This document shows positions 35,496 through 46,531 of a stretch of DNA of 64,000 nt, in pieces. The notes below the pieces were generated by a model. The model ran no database searches and had not been told where the DNA came from. It was given only the letters and a program-made list of their open reading frames with translations. Both the position numbers and the translations under genes were made by a program. How positions within the stretch are numbered: the first letter of the stretch is position 1; each line of letters starts with the position of its first letter. Source of the stretch: Trematomus loennbergii (lineage: Eukaryota; Chordata; Actinopteri; Perciformes; Nototheniidae). The stretch lies in NCBI GenBank assembly GCA_012861695.1, contig JAAOOA010000385.1, positions 186,001 through 250,000 on the forward strand, written 5' to 3'.

Positions 35496-36886
35496 GACGG
35501 TCTCTGTCCGGTTGCCCTGCCTGAAAACACAATGTCACAGGTTACAGTGTGTGTCCTGTTTTGTTCTAACACACACATCACCAAGTCTTCTTCCTGTAAC
35601 AACCACATAACCTTTTGCATCATGTGAAATATGAAATTCTCTTTTTCAAAGTTCCTCTCTTATCTCTGTTTTGGGATCTTTTGATAAAGACCTTTTTTTA
35701 ATCAAACGTTTGTCAAGAAAGCAGATTTTAATGTGAAAGTCAATAACAGGATGATTAACAAGGCACTTTACATTTCAGTTGGTGTATGTTGCACCAGATG
35801 AAGCAAAAGATGGAAAAGAAAACATTACAATTATGTCAATACATTACATAAAACCAATAAAAGGTGTAGTTTGCACTGTTTATTACTCACAGTAGTTTAT
35901 GTGTTGCTTTACTTTAACTCTTCTAGCTGGTGTCCTGCACAAACAACCGTAACCACTTCCTTTCTCAGAGCTCAGTGTCTCTCACCTTTTGCACCTCAAT
36001 GTTTTTATAATCTGTTTTCAAAGAAAGAGGAACGTGCAAAGATATTTTCACACAGCATGCTTTGACAACATGTACAAATAACTAACCATAACAAAAGGAA
36101 GGTCAGTCTTCTGTTCCTTATGCAGGCCAGGACTTTGTGTTGTTGTTTTTTCATAAATACAGTAACATGGTAATTTGTCGGAATATGTGCTTGATGTGAT
36201 CCTGTAACCCTGCAGGTCAAAAGTGTTAAAAGTCTTCTGCTCTTTTCTCATCAAGCATCACATTATCAGTGTCCTCACCTTGCTCTGAATTATTACTGCA
36301 AGTGGATAAAGGTGCAGAGTGCATGCAAAAAACAATAAGAAAAACAGGCAGTTTCATTCCACTTTTTTGACCTTGTTAATTTGTTTATGTGCATTGTAGT
36401 ACCATCATGTTCATAATGCAAACTACCGTCACAATTACTTTATTTCACCCCACCCTAAATCTCCTCCAGAAGATGGGTGTAAATATCCCAGAAATGTAGG
36501 AACAATGCATTCAGGCCGACTCTTCTGGGTGCTTCTGTCAAAATAAAGGTCAAACTCAAACTTTGTCCAATTACCACTGACCTTCCTACATGCCTCATTA
36601 ATCACACTGATGGGGCTTTAATTGAGGATGAAACTGTTCTAAGATACCAGGGACTGGATCTGAGGAATGATAGATATTCACATTGTCCTCTAGTAAATAA
36701 AGAATAAGTAACTAGTAAAGGAAACTGTAATGTGCTACTCTTTTACTGACAATGCGTGTTTTGAATTGATGGACATCTTGAATGAGAACAATGTTTACGA
36801 GCTGAAACAAAATGGAAAACTATAAAGATACTGTGATGGAAAAGTCTTAGAGAAATAGTTTCAAGTCAAGAGATTTTCTTTGAATA
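35496..36886. other. Receptor 5' module (second copy) and shared flank
   Basis: Bases 35306-36150 resemble 18764-20090 and 58364-59760, so the upstream region of the receptor gene was duplicated with its first exon. Bases 36221-36886 align to 60668-61329. No additional gene is seen. Confidence 0.45.
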
Positions 36887-36890
36887 TTAA

Positions 36891-37320
36891 AGGGCCATAT
36901 TTTGCTCATTTTCAGGTTCATATCAGTATGTAGTGTCTCTACTGTGACATGTCTCCTTGCTCTAATTTTGAAAAAGCTCTTTATTCTTCTCATACTGCCT
37001 GTGCTGCAGCACCTCTTTTCACCCTCTGTCTGAAACCAGAGCCCAGTCTGCTCTGATTAGTTAGCTGGCCGGCTCTGTTGTGATTGGTCAACCGCTTAGA
37101 GATGTCCCGCTCCTTAGCCAATCATGTAAAATGTGTGGGAGAGCTAGACAGCAGAAGCCTGAACGTTACAAAGTGATGTCATTGTATTCTTAAAGTAAAC
37201 AAAGGAGTCCAATGGAGGCATTTCCAGCCGGGGAGGAGTGTGCCGGAAAGAGGAACTTTGGGATTTTAGACTTTGCAGACCATTTACATGCACACAAAAA
37301 CAGTTGGAGACCAGATGCAG
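36891..37320 (+). mobile_element. TTAA-type miniature element (family 3), right end decayed
   Basis: TTAA (36887-36890) precedes AGGGCCATATTTTGCTCATT. Conserved interior words include CTGTGCTGCAGCACC and GACCATTTACATGCAC. A reverse fragment lies at 4130-4306. The right terminus cannot be found. The copy-B counterpart starts at 61334 and has lost about 120 bp inside. Confidence 0.55.
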
Positions 37321-37916
37321 ACAGTACCTTATTTGGTCAGTGTTTTAACATCCCATCCACCCCTCTTACGAGAAACCGTGTTAAAACACCTCCAAATATG
37401 GAGAAACCAAGAAAGATTTGCTTTTCAGCTCCTTGTGTTTTGGTGGCTGTGGATTGCGGATTGGGAAAGATTATGTCTACTTGTATGTCATTAAAATGCA
37501 GACGATGCATCAGAGACAAATCTGTCATTGTTTTTTCAACAGATTTGGTTTCTTACTGACAGAAAAGAGATTCATGCTGGGATTCTCAACAAATACATCT
37601 CTTCACACTGCAAACATTGTCAGATGTTGCGACACACAAGATACAATTATATAAAATACACCCTCACATTTTCATGCTGTAACCAGAAGCATGATATAAA
37701 CTACTTCCAAATGTTTTTTAATATAAAATACAGATAACTTATGGTTAAAGAAATAGGATTAGCTGTACACAATTTGGATTAAATAAACACAATTTATATC
37801 ACATTAAACAGCTGATTTTTTTTTTGGGTTCGTCTGATAAAAGTTTTAAGAAATATGTAATGTTAATGTTACTTAATTCGAAAATTAAAGCAATGTCAAT
37901 ATATTTACTGTGTCGG
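37321..37916. other. Shared non-coding block
   Basis: It aligns to 61770-62272. Short open frames exist but their codon content is AT-rich and unsupported. Confidence 0.4.
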
Positions 37917-38262
37917 TGTTACGACCTGGCTCATTGGCTGCAACAAAGATGGGAGACCAGACAAGTTAAGTGTAACAAAAGCATATTTATTTACAATGCC
38001 ACAAAAATGAAAAGTCTTCAAAGTAACCTAGTAAATGTGGAAGTCAGTTATCAGTAGTGATTGCGTGTATGGGTGTGTGAAAATGTGCAGAACAGAAGAG
38101 TGAGAGGGCATTATGGGTTGGTGTTGGCCTTTTATGTCGACGGCCCAGGTGTGGCTCATCAGGTTGATCACCTGAAACACAAACAAGAGCCAGCAAGCAG
38201 AACGCAAAGGCATAGACCCCTAGTGGAGTGGAGGGGGTCGTAACACCCCCCCCCCCTTAAAG
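37917..38262 (-). mobile_element. LTR and polypurine tract of a retrotransposon (truncated)
   Basis: TGTTACGACC at 37917 and GGTCGTAACA ending at 38245 bound a 329-bp LTR. On the minus strand the LTR is immediately preceded by a G-run (plus-strand C-run 38246-38256), the position and composition of a polypurine tract before a 3' LTR. No gag or pol is found further right. The copy-B counterpart is 62273-62625. Confidence 0.65.
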
Positions 38263-38869
38263 AAGGGGTTCCCCCGAGGAACACCATCCAAAGTAGTAAC
38301 CAACACAGAACAATATTTAATATATATAATATATATAAACATTTAGTATGACATGTAACATATAATAAAAACATGAGAATACAGTAAAGAAAATGTCATA
38401 CAAAAAGTCAAAATATAGTATATGTAGCAACATAAATATAAATAATAAAAAGCTAATGATAGAAAGTCCTATTTTGGTTCAGTATGACTGCAATCAATAA
38501 TTGATCCACCAATCCTGGATCAGCATCCAAGAATCAGTCAGACAGAATAATCAAGTCATTTCCAAAGCGTCTGTCTTCTGTCCCTGACCCAACAGACCCT
38601 CAGTACAGTTACACCAAGGACGTCTGTTATGACTCACATAATCCTCTGGTTCAGTCATAAATAATTGCCTACATTCAGGGGTTAAACTGGGTTATTTTAA
38701 AGTGGGTCGCATTTCAAAGTTAAGTGTACCAACTTGGTGTACTTTGAGATCAACTTTAACAGGATAGATTGTGCTGTACATGTAAACAGTGTATTCAATA
38801 AACAAACACGTGTTCTACATGAATGATCATAACATATGATTGATTACCCAGCATAAAGAAGACATCTGC
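38263..38869. other. Shared non-coding block
   Basis: It may include internal remains of the LTR element. No coding sequence is recognised. It aligns to 62626-63230. Confidence 0.4.
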
Positions 38870-39410
38870 ACAGCATGGTAAAAGAGACAGGGTCCATGTT
38901 TGAAGAAGGGGGATGTGTGTGTGTTTGTGATGATGTTGACGTATTCTTTATGAGTATTTCGACATACTACACAGAGGTGGGAGAAGGTCATGTAAAAAGG
39001 AAGGAGAAGATGAAGCGAAGGAAAAGGAGAGAGGATGAAGAGATTGAAGAAGGGGATGAGGAGATAAGACATGCCAATATGAGGCAGGGAGAGAGCAGAC
39101 TGTAGAAGAAATACAACAAGGGAAGACAGGAGACATTGTGAAAGGATAACAGGTGGGAGGTGTAAAGGAAACACAGAGAAGATGATGCATGACTGAAGGA
39201 GATCATTGAGAGGAGAGAAGAACAGATGAAAGATGAAAGAGGAAAAAGGTAGTTGGAGAAGAGGAATGACATAAAGACAAGGAGTAGAGGAGATGAAATT
39301 AGGGGGAAAACAGGGGGAGAAATTGCGAAAAATTGATGTATAAGAGGAAACGTGAGGTGGAGAAGAAGGAAAGGGGGGAAGGAGAAAGCGGGCCTGGTTT
39401 GGTCCGGCCT
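38870..39410. repeat. Purine-rich (GA) stretch
   Basis: The plus strand is dominated by GAAGGA, GAGGAGA and AAGAAGG words for over 400 bp, so open frames on both strands are composition artefacts. Copy B (63232-63750) has several small deletions in it. Confidence 0.7.
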
Positions 39411-39756
39411 GCTTAAACCGTGCTGCAGTGGAAAAGCACCATAAGTGTGTTGCTGAACTTAGAGGAAAAATGCAGAAAAGTTAAATTAATTAAAATTATA
39501 ATTGTTAAAGCTCAAATGCATTGCACTGACTTTGTTGGAAAACTTGAAAGTGAAATGTAAATCTGCATTAGCACTAATTATAGAAAAAAGACAAGTCACT
39601 CCAACTTAGCTGAAGTCACAAAGACTAAAATTTGATTTTCCCTGTCGCGCAGAAACAAATCCGTCCAAATAACACGTGTCAGTTCATGTGACTTGATTAC
39701 ATTCCTTTCCAATTAGCCAGTTAGCAAACAACACCAAACAAACTCCAAATCAGGGA
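39411..39756. other. Shared non-coding DNA at the right edge of the alignment
   Basis: Bases up to about 39660 align to the last bases of the window. No gene is seen. Confidence 0.4.
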
Positions 39757-39764
39757 CATGTTGC

Positions 39765-40200
39765 CATAGGCGGATTTTGCGGGGGTCAGGGGGGGCATTG
39801 CCCCCCCTAGTGGCTGAAATATGTTACAGCATTACTACGTCGAAAACTGTTCCAATACAAATATTTCGTATATCAATATTTTAATAAGGTAGGACACTGG
39901 TTAATAATATTGTGGCGTGTTCAAGTAACCAAGGGATATAGTAGTTATCAAATAAGTATAAGATGTGCACAGTTATGATAAGTTTTACAGTTATGTAATG
40001 CACTGTGTTGTTGGGGGGAGAGACCGCCCTTCCATATGAGTGTGTGTGTACGGCGGGCATGGAAAAGTCATACTCAGTGCGGTGAGCGCTGGCTTTATTG
40101 CTACTGTATCCGTAGCATCCCACGCAATAGTTGGGACTGTGTACTGACGTCAGTAAAAAAGGTTTGCCCCACCATGCGCAAATGTCAAACTCCGCCTATG
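39765..40200. mobile_element. hAT-type miniature element with CATAGGCGGA ends
   Basis: It is 436 bp, with ends CATAGGCGGATTTTGC and AACTCCGCCTATG, flanked by an 8-bp duplication CATGTTGC (39757-39764 and 40201-40208). The length of the duplication fits the hAT superfamily. No transposase is present. Confidence 0.88.
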
Positions 40201-40208
40201 CATGTTGC

Positions 40209-40806
40209 TCTGCTTCCCATCTTAATACCTTTCCTCCATCAGGGACAGGAACTTAGTGAATGTAGGTAAATGAAAAACACTTAAGAGGACTCACTACAGG
40301 TAAATATAGCATCTCAACCAAGAATCCAGGCTAATTAAAATAGACTTTATCATTTGGGGACTTGTACTTGGTAATCGTCTCTCACCTGGGGGCCTGTCAA
40401 AGGGGACATTTGTCCCTCAAACATTATTCTTTTCAACAGGAGAGCGGACCTGTTGCTTCTTTAGAGAATCACAGAGCTCAGAAAAAGGAGAAGAGATGCC
40501 TTGAAACAGAAACGCATGACATCTCTCTTTCTGTCTGTTACTGCTTTCACACTGAGCTGCAGTCGATACTCCAACCTGTGGTCAGAGAGGTGAGTTATCG
40601 AACACAAATCTCTGTCAAAGTGCAATCTATCCACTGTCTCACCATGAATACAAACAACAAACATATTCTCATGTTCATAATGGGTCCATCCCATCACTTT
40701 GTTACATCTAGATGGATCTCAAAGTAAAGACATCTTTAGTTCTTCTCTAGTCTTGTTGTGGTCATTTAACATCTTGCCAAGGACAACAGTTGAAAATTAG
40801 CCTGGC
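40209..40806. other. Intergenic DNA near the A/B junction
   Basis: No recognisable gene. The duplication junction lies somewhere in 39661-41029 but cannot be placed, because the matching sequence would lie outside the window. Confidence 0.4.
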
Positions 40807-40993
40807 TCAGGACAGTGTTCAAATCAGTATCAGTTTTATCAGATCCGTTGCAGCCCCTTTTTTAGAGATTTGGGTATGGAGGAAAATAGAGAGGGTTGTG
40901 TTTTCTGACACTTGGTGAGTTCCCTGGAACACCGGGGACACATATTCATGTATAAAAGACATACAAAAGTGCATTTTGCATGATAGGTCCCCT
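40807..40993 (-). mobile_element. Truncated TTAA family 1 element
   Basis: This is the reverse-orientation copy of the first 185 bp of the 19329 element, ending GCATGATAGGTCCCCT then TTAA (40994-40997). The inner end is broken at about 40807. It lies 33 bp left of the first base that aligns to the window start. Confidence 0.75.
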
Positions 40994-41520
40994 TTAAGTG
41001 GGTTGGAGACATTTAACACAAACTTTTCTAATTTTAATTAGATTTATTTTTATTTTTATTCAATGAAAAAACATATCTGAATTCAATGCCTGACTTTTTG
41101 AGACTTGGCAATTCAATTCTACAAAATAAAAGAGCACTTAAAAAGTTAATTTAGACAAATGTAATGCGGGAAAACCTGAACACCAGGGAAAGCCCAAACT
41201 GATAGATAATTGAGAGGGTGTAGAAGAAAAGGGTGAAGGAGGAAGGGTGGATAGAGGGAGAAGGATAAGGTGGATGAAGAAAGGATTCAAGTAGATGGAG
41301 GAGGAAGGGGAAAGAGAGGGACTTGTGGAGGTATTTCTTAAGCGTTTTTTTTTTATATCACTCGATATAAAGTGGGAAAACCCGGCACTCCGGGAGAAAA
41401 CCCTATATAAAAATACGATAGAGAGGGTGAGGAGGAAGGGTAGATGGAGGTGGGGAGGAAGATGAAGGAGAAGAGAGATGAAGAGTGGGAAGAAAAGGCA
41501 GCTACTGTCGCCGTAGACAA

Positions 41521-43241
41521 CTAGCAGTGGCTTCTATCATACTCCTCTCTTTTCTTCTCTTTCTTCTTATCCTTTTTGCTTTTCTTCCCCATACGTAGCT
41601 TTCCTTCCGCCACCACTGCTGCCCAGCTACGTTTTGTCTCCTCTCCGCTTTCCATTTCCTGGAGGCCTGCCTCTCCTGCCTCGGTCTGATTTAAGTCGGG
41701 GGACTCTTCTGGTTCTTTCTCCTCTTCCTCTTCCTCTGGGGTTTCACAGATCTGGTCTTTATTGGCCAGGTTGTCCTCTGTCGGTTTTACCTTCGCCATC
41801 GGTGTGAAGTTAATTTCCCAGCAATTTGGTGTCTCAACAACAAGGTCATTTATGGACTCCTCCTGTGGTTTGATCAATTCCTCATCCAAGCGAAGCTGTT
41901 TCTCAGCCTGGGCCTCAGGGAACTTCTCGTCCAGTTTGATATCCTTGACTCTTTTCCTCTGTTGTTTTTCTTCTTTCTGCTTTTCTCTTTCTGCAGCACT
42001 ACCTCTTCGGTGTTCTTTAAGAAGAAGACCTCTTCTGGTTCCTTCTTCTCATCCTCCACCTCTGTGGTTTCACAGCTCTGGTCTTTAATGGCCACCGCTG
42101 CCACGAGGCTAAGTTTGATCTCCTCTCCGCTTTCCTCTGTCTGCAGCTCTTCCTCTGCTTCCTCAGTCTTTGGGAAGACTGGGAACTCTTCTGGTTCTTT
42201 CTTCTCATCCTCCTCCTCTGGAGTCTCAACTACGTCCTGTGTGGACTCCTCCTCTTCATCCTCCACCTCTGGAGTCTGAACCACGTCCTGTGTGGACTCC
42301 TCCTCTTCATCCTCCACCTCTTGAGTCTGAACCACGTCCTGTGTGGACTCATCCTCAGTGAACTTCTCCTCCTGATCTTCACTTATCTCGATCAAGGTGA
42401 CTTCCTCTGCCTGGCTGTGATGTGTCTCAGCTAGGTCCTCAATGGATTTCTCCTCTGGATTCTTAATGTGATCCTCCATCTTTTGGACTTCTGTCACCAT
42501 CACTGTCTCCCCGTTTTGTTGTTCCTCAGCCGGGCCCTGGGTTAACTTCTCCTCCAGGTTGTTTTCGACCTTGACTTCCTCCTCCAGGATTTCTTGCTTC
42601 ACAGCCAGGACCTTTGTGGACATTTCCTCCAGATGTGACTTTTTGTCCTCAATCTTCTGGAATTTATCCTTAATCAATTTGCTTAGAGAAGCCCAGCTCT
42701 CTCTTTTCTCTGCCGTGTCTTTTCTAATCCTCTCTGCCAGGGACTTGTTATCTTTCTCAACGCTTTCAACGTTTGTCACCTTTTTCTCTTCCAGGCTCTT
42801 TGAAGATTCCTCCTTCAGTGCATTGTATTTCTCCTGCCAGTTTGTGGACACTGAGAGACTGTGAGAGAGAGACTCCTTCTCCTGTTTCAGACCCATGATT
42901 TCAGAGTCCTTCTGGTGGATCAGTTCCTGCCAGCCATTCTCAGCTTGCACTAATCCGGCATTGTTTTGCACCAGCAGCTGGTGTGCTTGTGTCAGACCCT
43001 TTATTACAGCTTCCCTCTGCTCGATCCTGGTAATCACCATATTCTGGTGATAAGACCAACTCACCTCCCAGTGCATGTTTTTCACTGCCAGGTCCTTTGC
43101 GTACTTGTCCAGAAGTTCATATTTGAACTCCCAGTGTTTGATAACCTCTACAAGTTTAGCTTTGCTGAAGGTATTTGTGGCCTCTGTGAGCCTCTGAGCG
43201 GCTTCCTGCTCACACACTACTGGGCTAATTATTCCAGCCAT
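41521..43241 (-). pseudogene. Glu/Lys-rich coiled-coil protein gene, copy B (525-bp deletion, one frameshift)
   Basis: This is the duplicate of the gene at 494-2738. From ATG 43241 the frame is open for 455 codons, including the two sites where copy A is broken. It then shifts at a T-run (41965-41969, five T instead of six), so the C-terminal part (41889-41521) is in another frame. A net 525 bp of internal repeats (175 codons) has been lost in frame, apparently by recombination between two WAAVVA-type repeat units, joining SWAAVVAEGK. The three 17-residue STQDVV units are kept. Function is unknown. The single shift is in a homopolymer and could be a sequencing error, in which case this copy would encode 573 residues. 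Confidence 0.62.
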
Positions 43242-44275
43242 GGCACAGTTTGTTTTGACTTGAATTGTGCGTAGTTAGAATAATTGAAGTGTTTCTGTAC
43301 GAAACCGTGTTTCTTTGTAGAAAACGGAAACTGTCTTTAGTAGATTTTATCTCTGTAAAAGACTGTATTGTTCGTATGTTGAATGTAGTTTTCTGTAGAA
43401 GTTAGTGTATCTAGTGAATCCGAATAACCTGCAATTAACACGACCTGTTCCTAGGGAGTTCCAGAGTATAAATGTGAATCACCCTTGCATGTTTTGAATG
43501 TTCCGAATTCCAATCCAACATCAAGGCAGATGATGTCATAATTTATCTGGTGATGACGTTATGACATCATCAGCAGATGATGTCATGAGGTGTAGGTGCT
43601 TGGATGTTCTTTATCATGGCCTTCAAAATGGATTCTTAATTGAAGTGTAAAATAACAATACCCAACACCATGTTCACTTCAAGCATTTAAATATATTACT
43701 ATTATGTTAATTAACCTAAGGTAAAATGTGAAATAAATTGATTAATTTTTTATTTGCTTTGTCTATTTTCTATGATTTCTCAAGTGTTAGGAATCACTTA
43801 CGGGTGGCAGTTGTTTAGATATGATTTTAAGCTAATTGCAATTCAAATATGTTGATTATATACAATTTATATTTTCAGAAGGAAATTTAAATCAACAAAG
43901 AAGTCATGTTCAAGGAATCTCTGTTACGATACATTATTCATCACCAAACTTTTTAATCTGCTCAGTTATTATATATATTATTATTAGCATGTTTTCCTTT
44001 TCTTCAAGGTTCAAGGTTCAAGGCTTTTATTGGTCATACGTACATAGCTACAGTGTAGTTATGACAATGACAATCTTAGGTCACAGGCTCCTCCAACAGT
44101 GCAACACAATAAAACAGAAAAATAGTGCAAGTAAATAAGTACAAATTGTAAAATAGTGAAAAAGTGCAATAAGAGTCTATATACAAGTGATTGGAATATG
44201 ATATATTAGATAAATAATTGTTAAGTTGCAGCCAGATTAATGTTATGGATATTGTTTCAAAAGTGCAGGTGTGAC
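43242..44275. other. 5' flank of coiled-coil gene, copy B
   Basis: It is near-identical to 2739-3756, including bZIP-like palindromes (43525-43590) and the LINE-type tail (44007-44225). Confidence 0.45.
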
Positions 44276-44610
44276 AGAGACACTCAAGAGACACTCAGAG
44301 ACACTCATGCCCCTTTCACACCAACGCGTTTTCAGCGCCGGCTCGGAGCTAGAGCCTGAAAAGTACAGTTTTTTCCTCTTCACACCGCAGCGGCGCCGCC
44401 TCTTAGCTCCAGAATCCGGTTCGTTTCCAGCTCCAAAAAATTGTCGGTCGAGAAGCAAGACTCCGGAGCTAAGAGGACACTCAGAGACTCTCAGAGACGC
44501 TCAGAGACGCTCAGAGACACTCAGAGACACTCAGAGACTCTCAGAGACACTCAGAGACTCTCAGAGACTCTCAGAGACACTCAGAGACGCTCAGAGACAC
44601 TCAGAGACAG
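44276..44610. repeat. 10-bp minisatellite around a hAT-like miniature element
   Basis: From 44476 to 44609 about 13 units of the type CTCAGAGACA stand in tandem, against about five in copy A (3917-3957). Because 10 is not a multiple of 3, reading yields a 10-residue periodic peptide (SETLRD..QR) in every frame. It is not a gene. Confidence 0.85.
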
Positions 44611-44720
44611 ATTTGTGCGTCTTGGTTTGGTACCCCTGCTGGTCTAAGAATGAAACAAACTCATTCAGCTATTGTTCAGTTAAAATGCATAAAATGATGT
44701 CTGCCACCTTATATATTTAT

Positions 44721-45275
44721 TAGGGCTGTCAAGTTAACGCGTTAATAACGCGTTAACGCAAAAAAAAAATTAACGCCACTAATTATTTTAACGCGATTAA
44801 CGCATGTGTATTTTTTGTCCTCGCCGCCCCGTAGTTTCAGAGCGCATCGAGTTTTAAAACACCATCTACAAGCTGATGCTGACAGCCCCGCTCCTGCTGC
44901 CCGCTTGTGGCAGACCACACTACCACGCTCACCGGCAGCCCCGGACTGGCCATCGGGAGGACCGGGAGGGAGTGTGTATGTGTGGCGCGACTCGCGCGAG
45001 CGAGGCACACCTTACGTGTTGTTGTTGTTAGCATCTGGTGCTAGCTAGCTGCGCTAATGGATATAAATATAAGGAGCTGTTTCAAGGACATTTCGCCGAC
45101 AACTGCGCCGAGCACTTGACTTTATGCAGGTAGCCAGACAGTGGGACATTGTACGAAAAGTCAGCTCACTCAGCACGGATGGTACGCGCTACATGATTGC
45201 AGCGTCCAGGCAGCACACGTTCGAGCATATATGCCTTGAGCGGCACATAGCTCCAACACACACACACACACACAC

Positions 45276-45315
<40 letters not shown>

Positions 45316-45650
45316 ACACACACACACACACACCACACACACACACACACAGTATTATTGTATGAGAGAGGTTCCAGGTTGAATTGAGGCGAATATTTGT
45401 AATGTTCAGAGGTTGTTGTGTTTAATATTCATGAGAATATTTGTCATTGTTCAAATGATAATAAACAAACATATAAAGCATATTTGTCCACTCATATGTT
45501 GATAAGAGTATTAAAAACTTGAAAAATATCCCTCTAAGGTACATTTAGAACAGATAAAAAATGTGCGATTAATTTGCGATTAATCGCGATTAACTATGGA
45601 CAATCATGCGATTAATCGCGATTAAATATTTTAATCGACTGACAGCCCTA
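44721..45650 (+). mobile_element. hAT transposon, internally deleted, copy-B-specific
   Basis: It is 930 bp, with ends TAGGGCTGTCAAGTTAACGC and TAATCGACTGACAGCCCTA, flanked by the 8-bp duplication ATATTTAT (44713-44720 and 45651-45658). Copy A has a single ATATTTAT at 5262-5269. The subterminal regions are full of TTAACGCG and TTAATCGCGATTAA palindromes. Plus-strand remains at about 45124-45245 (LSTDGTRYMIAASRQHTFEH) look like the hAT block containing the first catalytic Asp. A CA microsatellite fills 45256-45350. Confidence 0.9.
45256..45350. repeat. CA microsatellite, interrupted
   Basis: (CA)n has three AACAC/CCACAC interruptions inside the hAT element. Confidence 0.95.
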
Positions 45651-45658
45651 ATATTTAT

Positions 45659-46531
45659 ATGTAAGGCTTTACTGATGTGCCACAATAATGTCACCTATGT
45701 TATTGAGTTAAAATATTAATATTGTGGCTTTCCAAGTTAACATTGATTAATGTTGCGTTTCCACTTGGCGTATTTCCGGCTAGCGGGTACTATTTCACAG
45801 TTTTTCTGGCACCATAAAATCGAGGTTCTTTCCGGCCCAACAACCAGGCTGAGTCAGGCTGAGTATGCTAAACTAGAGAGAGAATCGCTGGCAAGGGGGC
45901 TACAACAAAATGAACATATTTGACCGTGATTTAATTGTAATACACATTTCAAAATGATGCCGAAGTAACAACATACTGATACCGGTTAGTAAAAACCATG
46001 AATTAATGCTTTGACGGCAGGCGAAAAAACCTTTTAAAATGCGTGTTTTCTAAATGGAGATCGGCTAAGCTAACGCAGTATATGCTCCGACCGTCCACAC
46101 TCACAACAACGGCCTATACAGACATAAATAAACCAGCGACTGTATTCGCCATGACACAGACAGTCTGTGGTTACTACTTGTTTAACTTTTGTCTAGTTTC
46201 TGAACAGATATGAGGAGCTTGAGTGCTAACAGCTGATGTTGTTTCTCTGTGGTTCTCATTGAAAATGACGTCACGGCTCCGCCTACACTGCGTCACTATA
46301 GATACTGCCCCAGCTACTAAACTGTAATGGAAACATAACATAAATGAGCTAGTCCTAACAAGGCCTAACGAGGCCCATACCAAGCGAGGCCGAGCGAGGT
46401 CCTGTAGTGGAAATGCGCCATAAATGTACTTACAACACAAGTGAAAACACCTGTAAGTTCACCAAGTGTGTTTTACAGGGATACATGATACACAAAAAGA
46501 TCAATTAAAGGAGACGTTATTTGGTGAGCCC
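45659..46531. other. Shared intergenic blocks, copy B
   Basis: 45659-46167 aligns to 5270-5780 and 46210-46531 to 7989-8302. Copy A has 2.2 kb between them. No gene is seen. Confidence 0.45.

Noticed and set aside
38827..39272. Overlapping minus-strand Ser/Leu/Phe-rich frames, also at 63182-63618
   Set aside because: They arise from the complement of the GA-rich stretch, are open in several frames at once, and change with each indel between copies.
44271..44723. 150-codon frame with periodic SETLRD units
   Set aside because: It is a translation of a 10-bp minisatellite; periodic in every frame and disrupted in copy A.
45124..45387. Frame ending in long Thr-His runs
   Set aside because: The end is a CA microsatellite read as Thr-His; only the first part is a hAT transposase relic.
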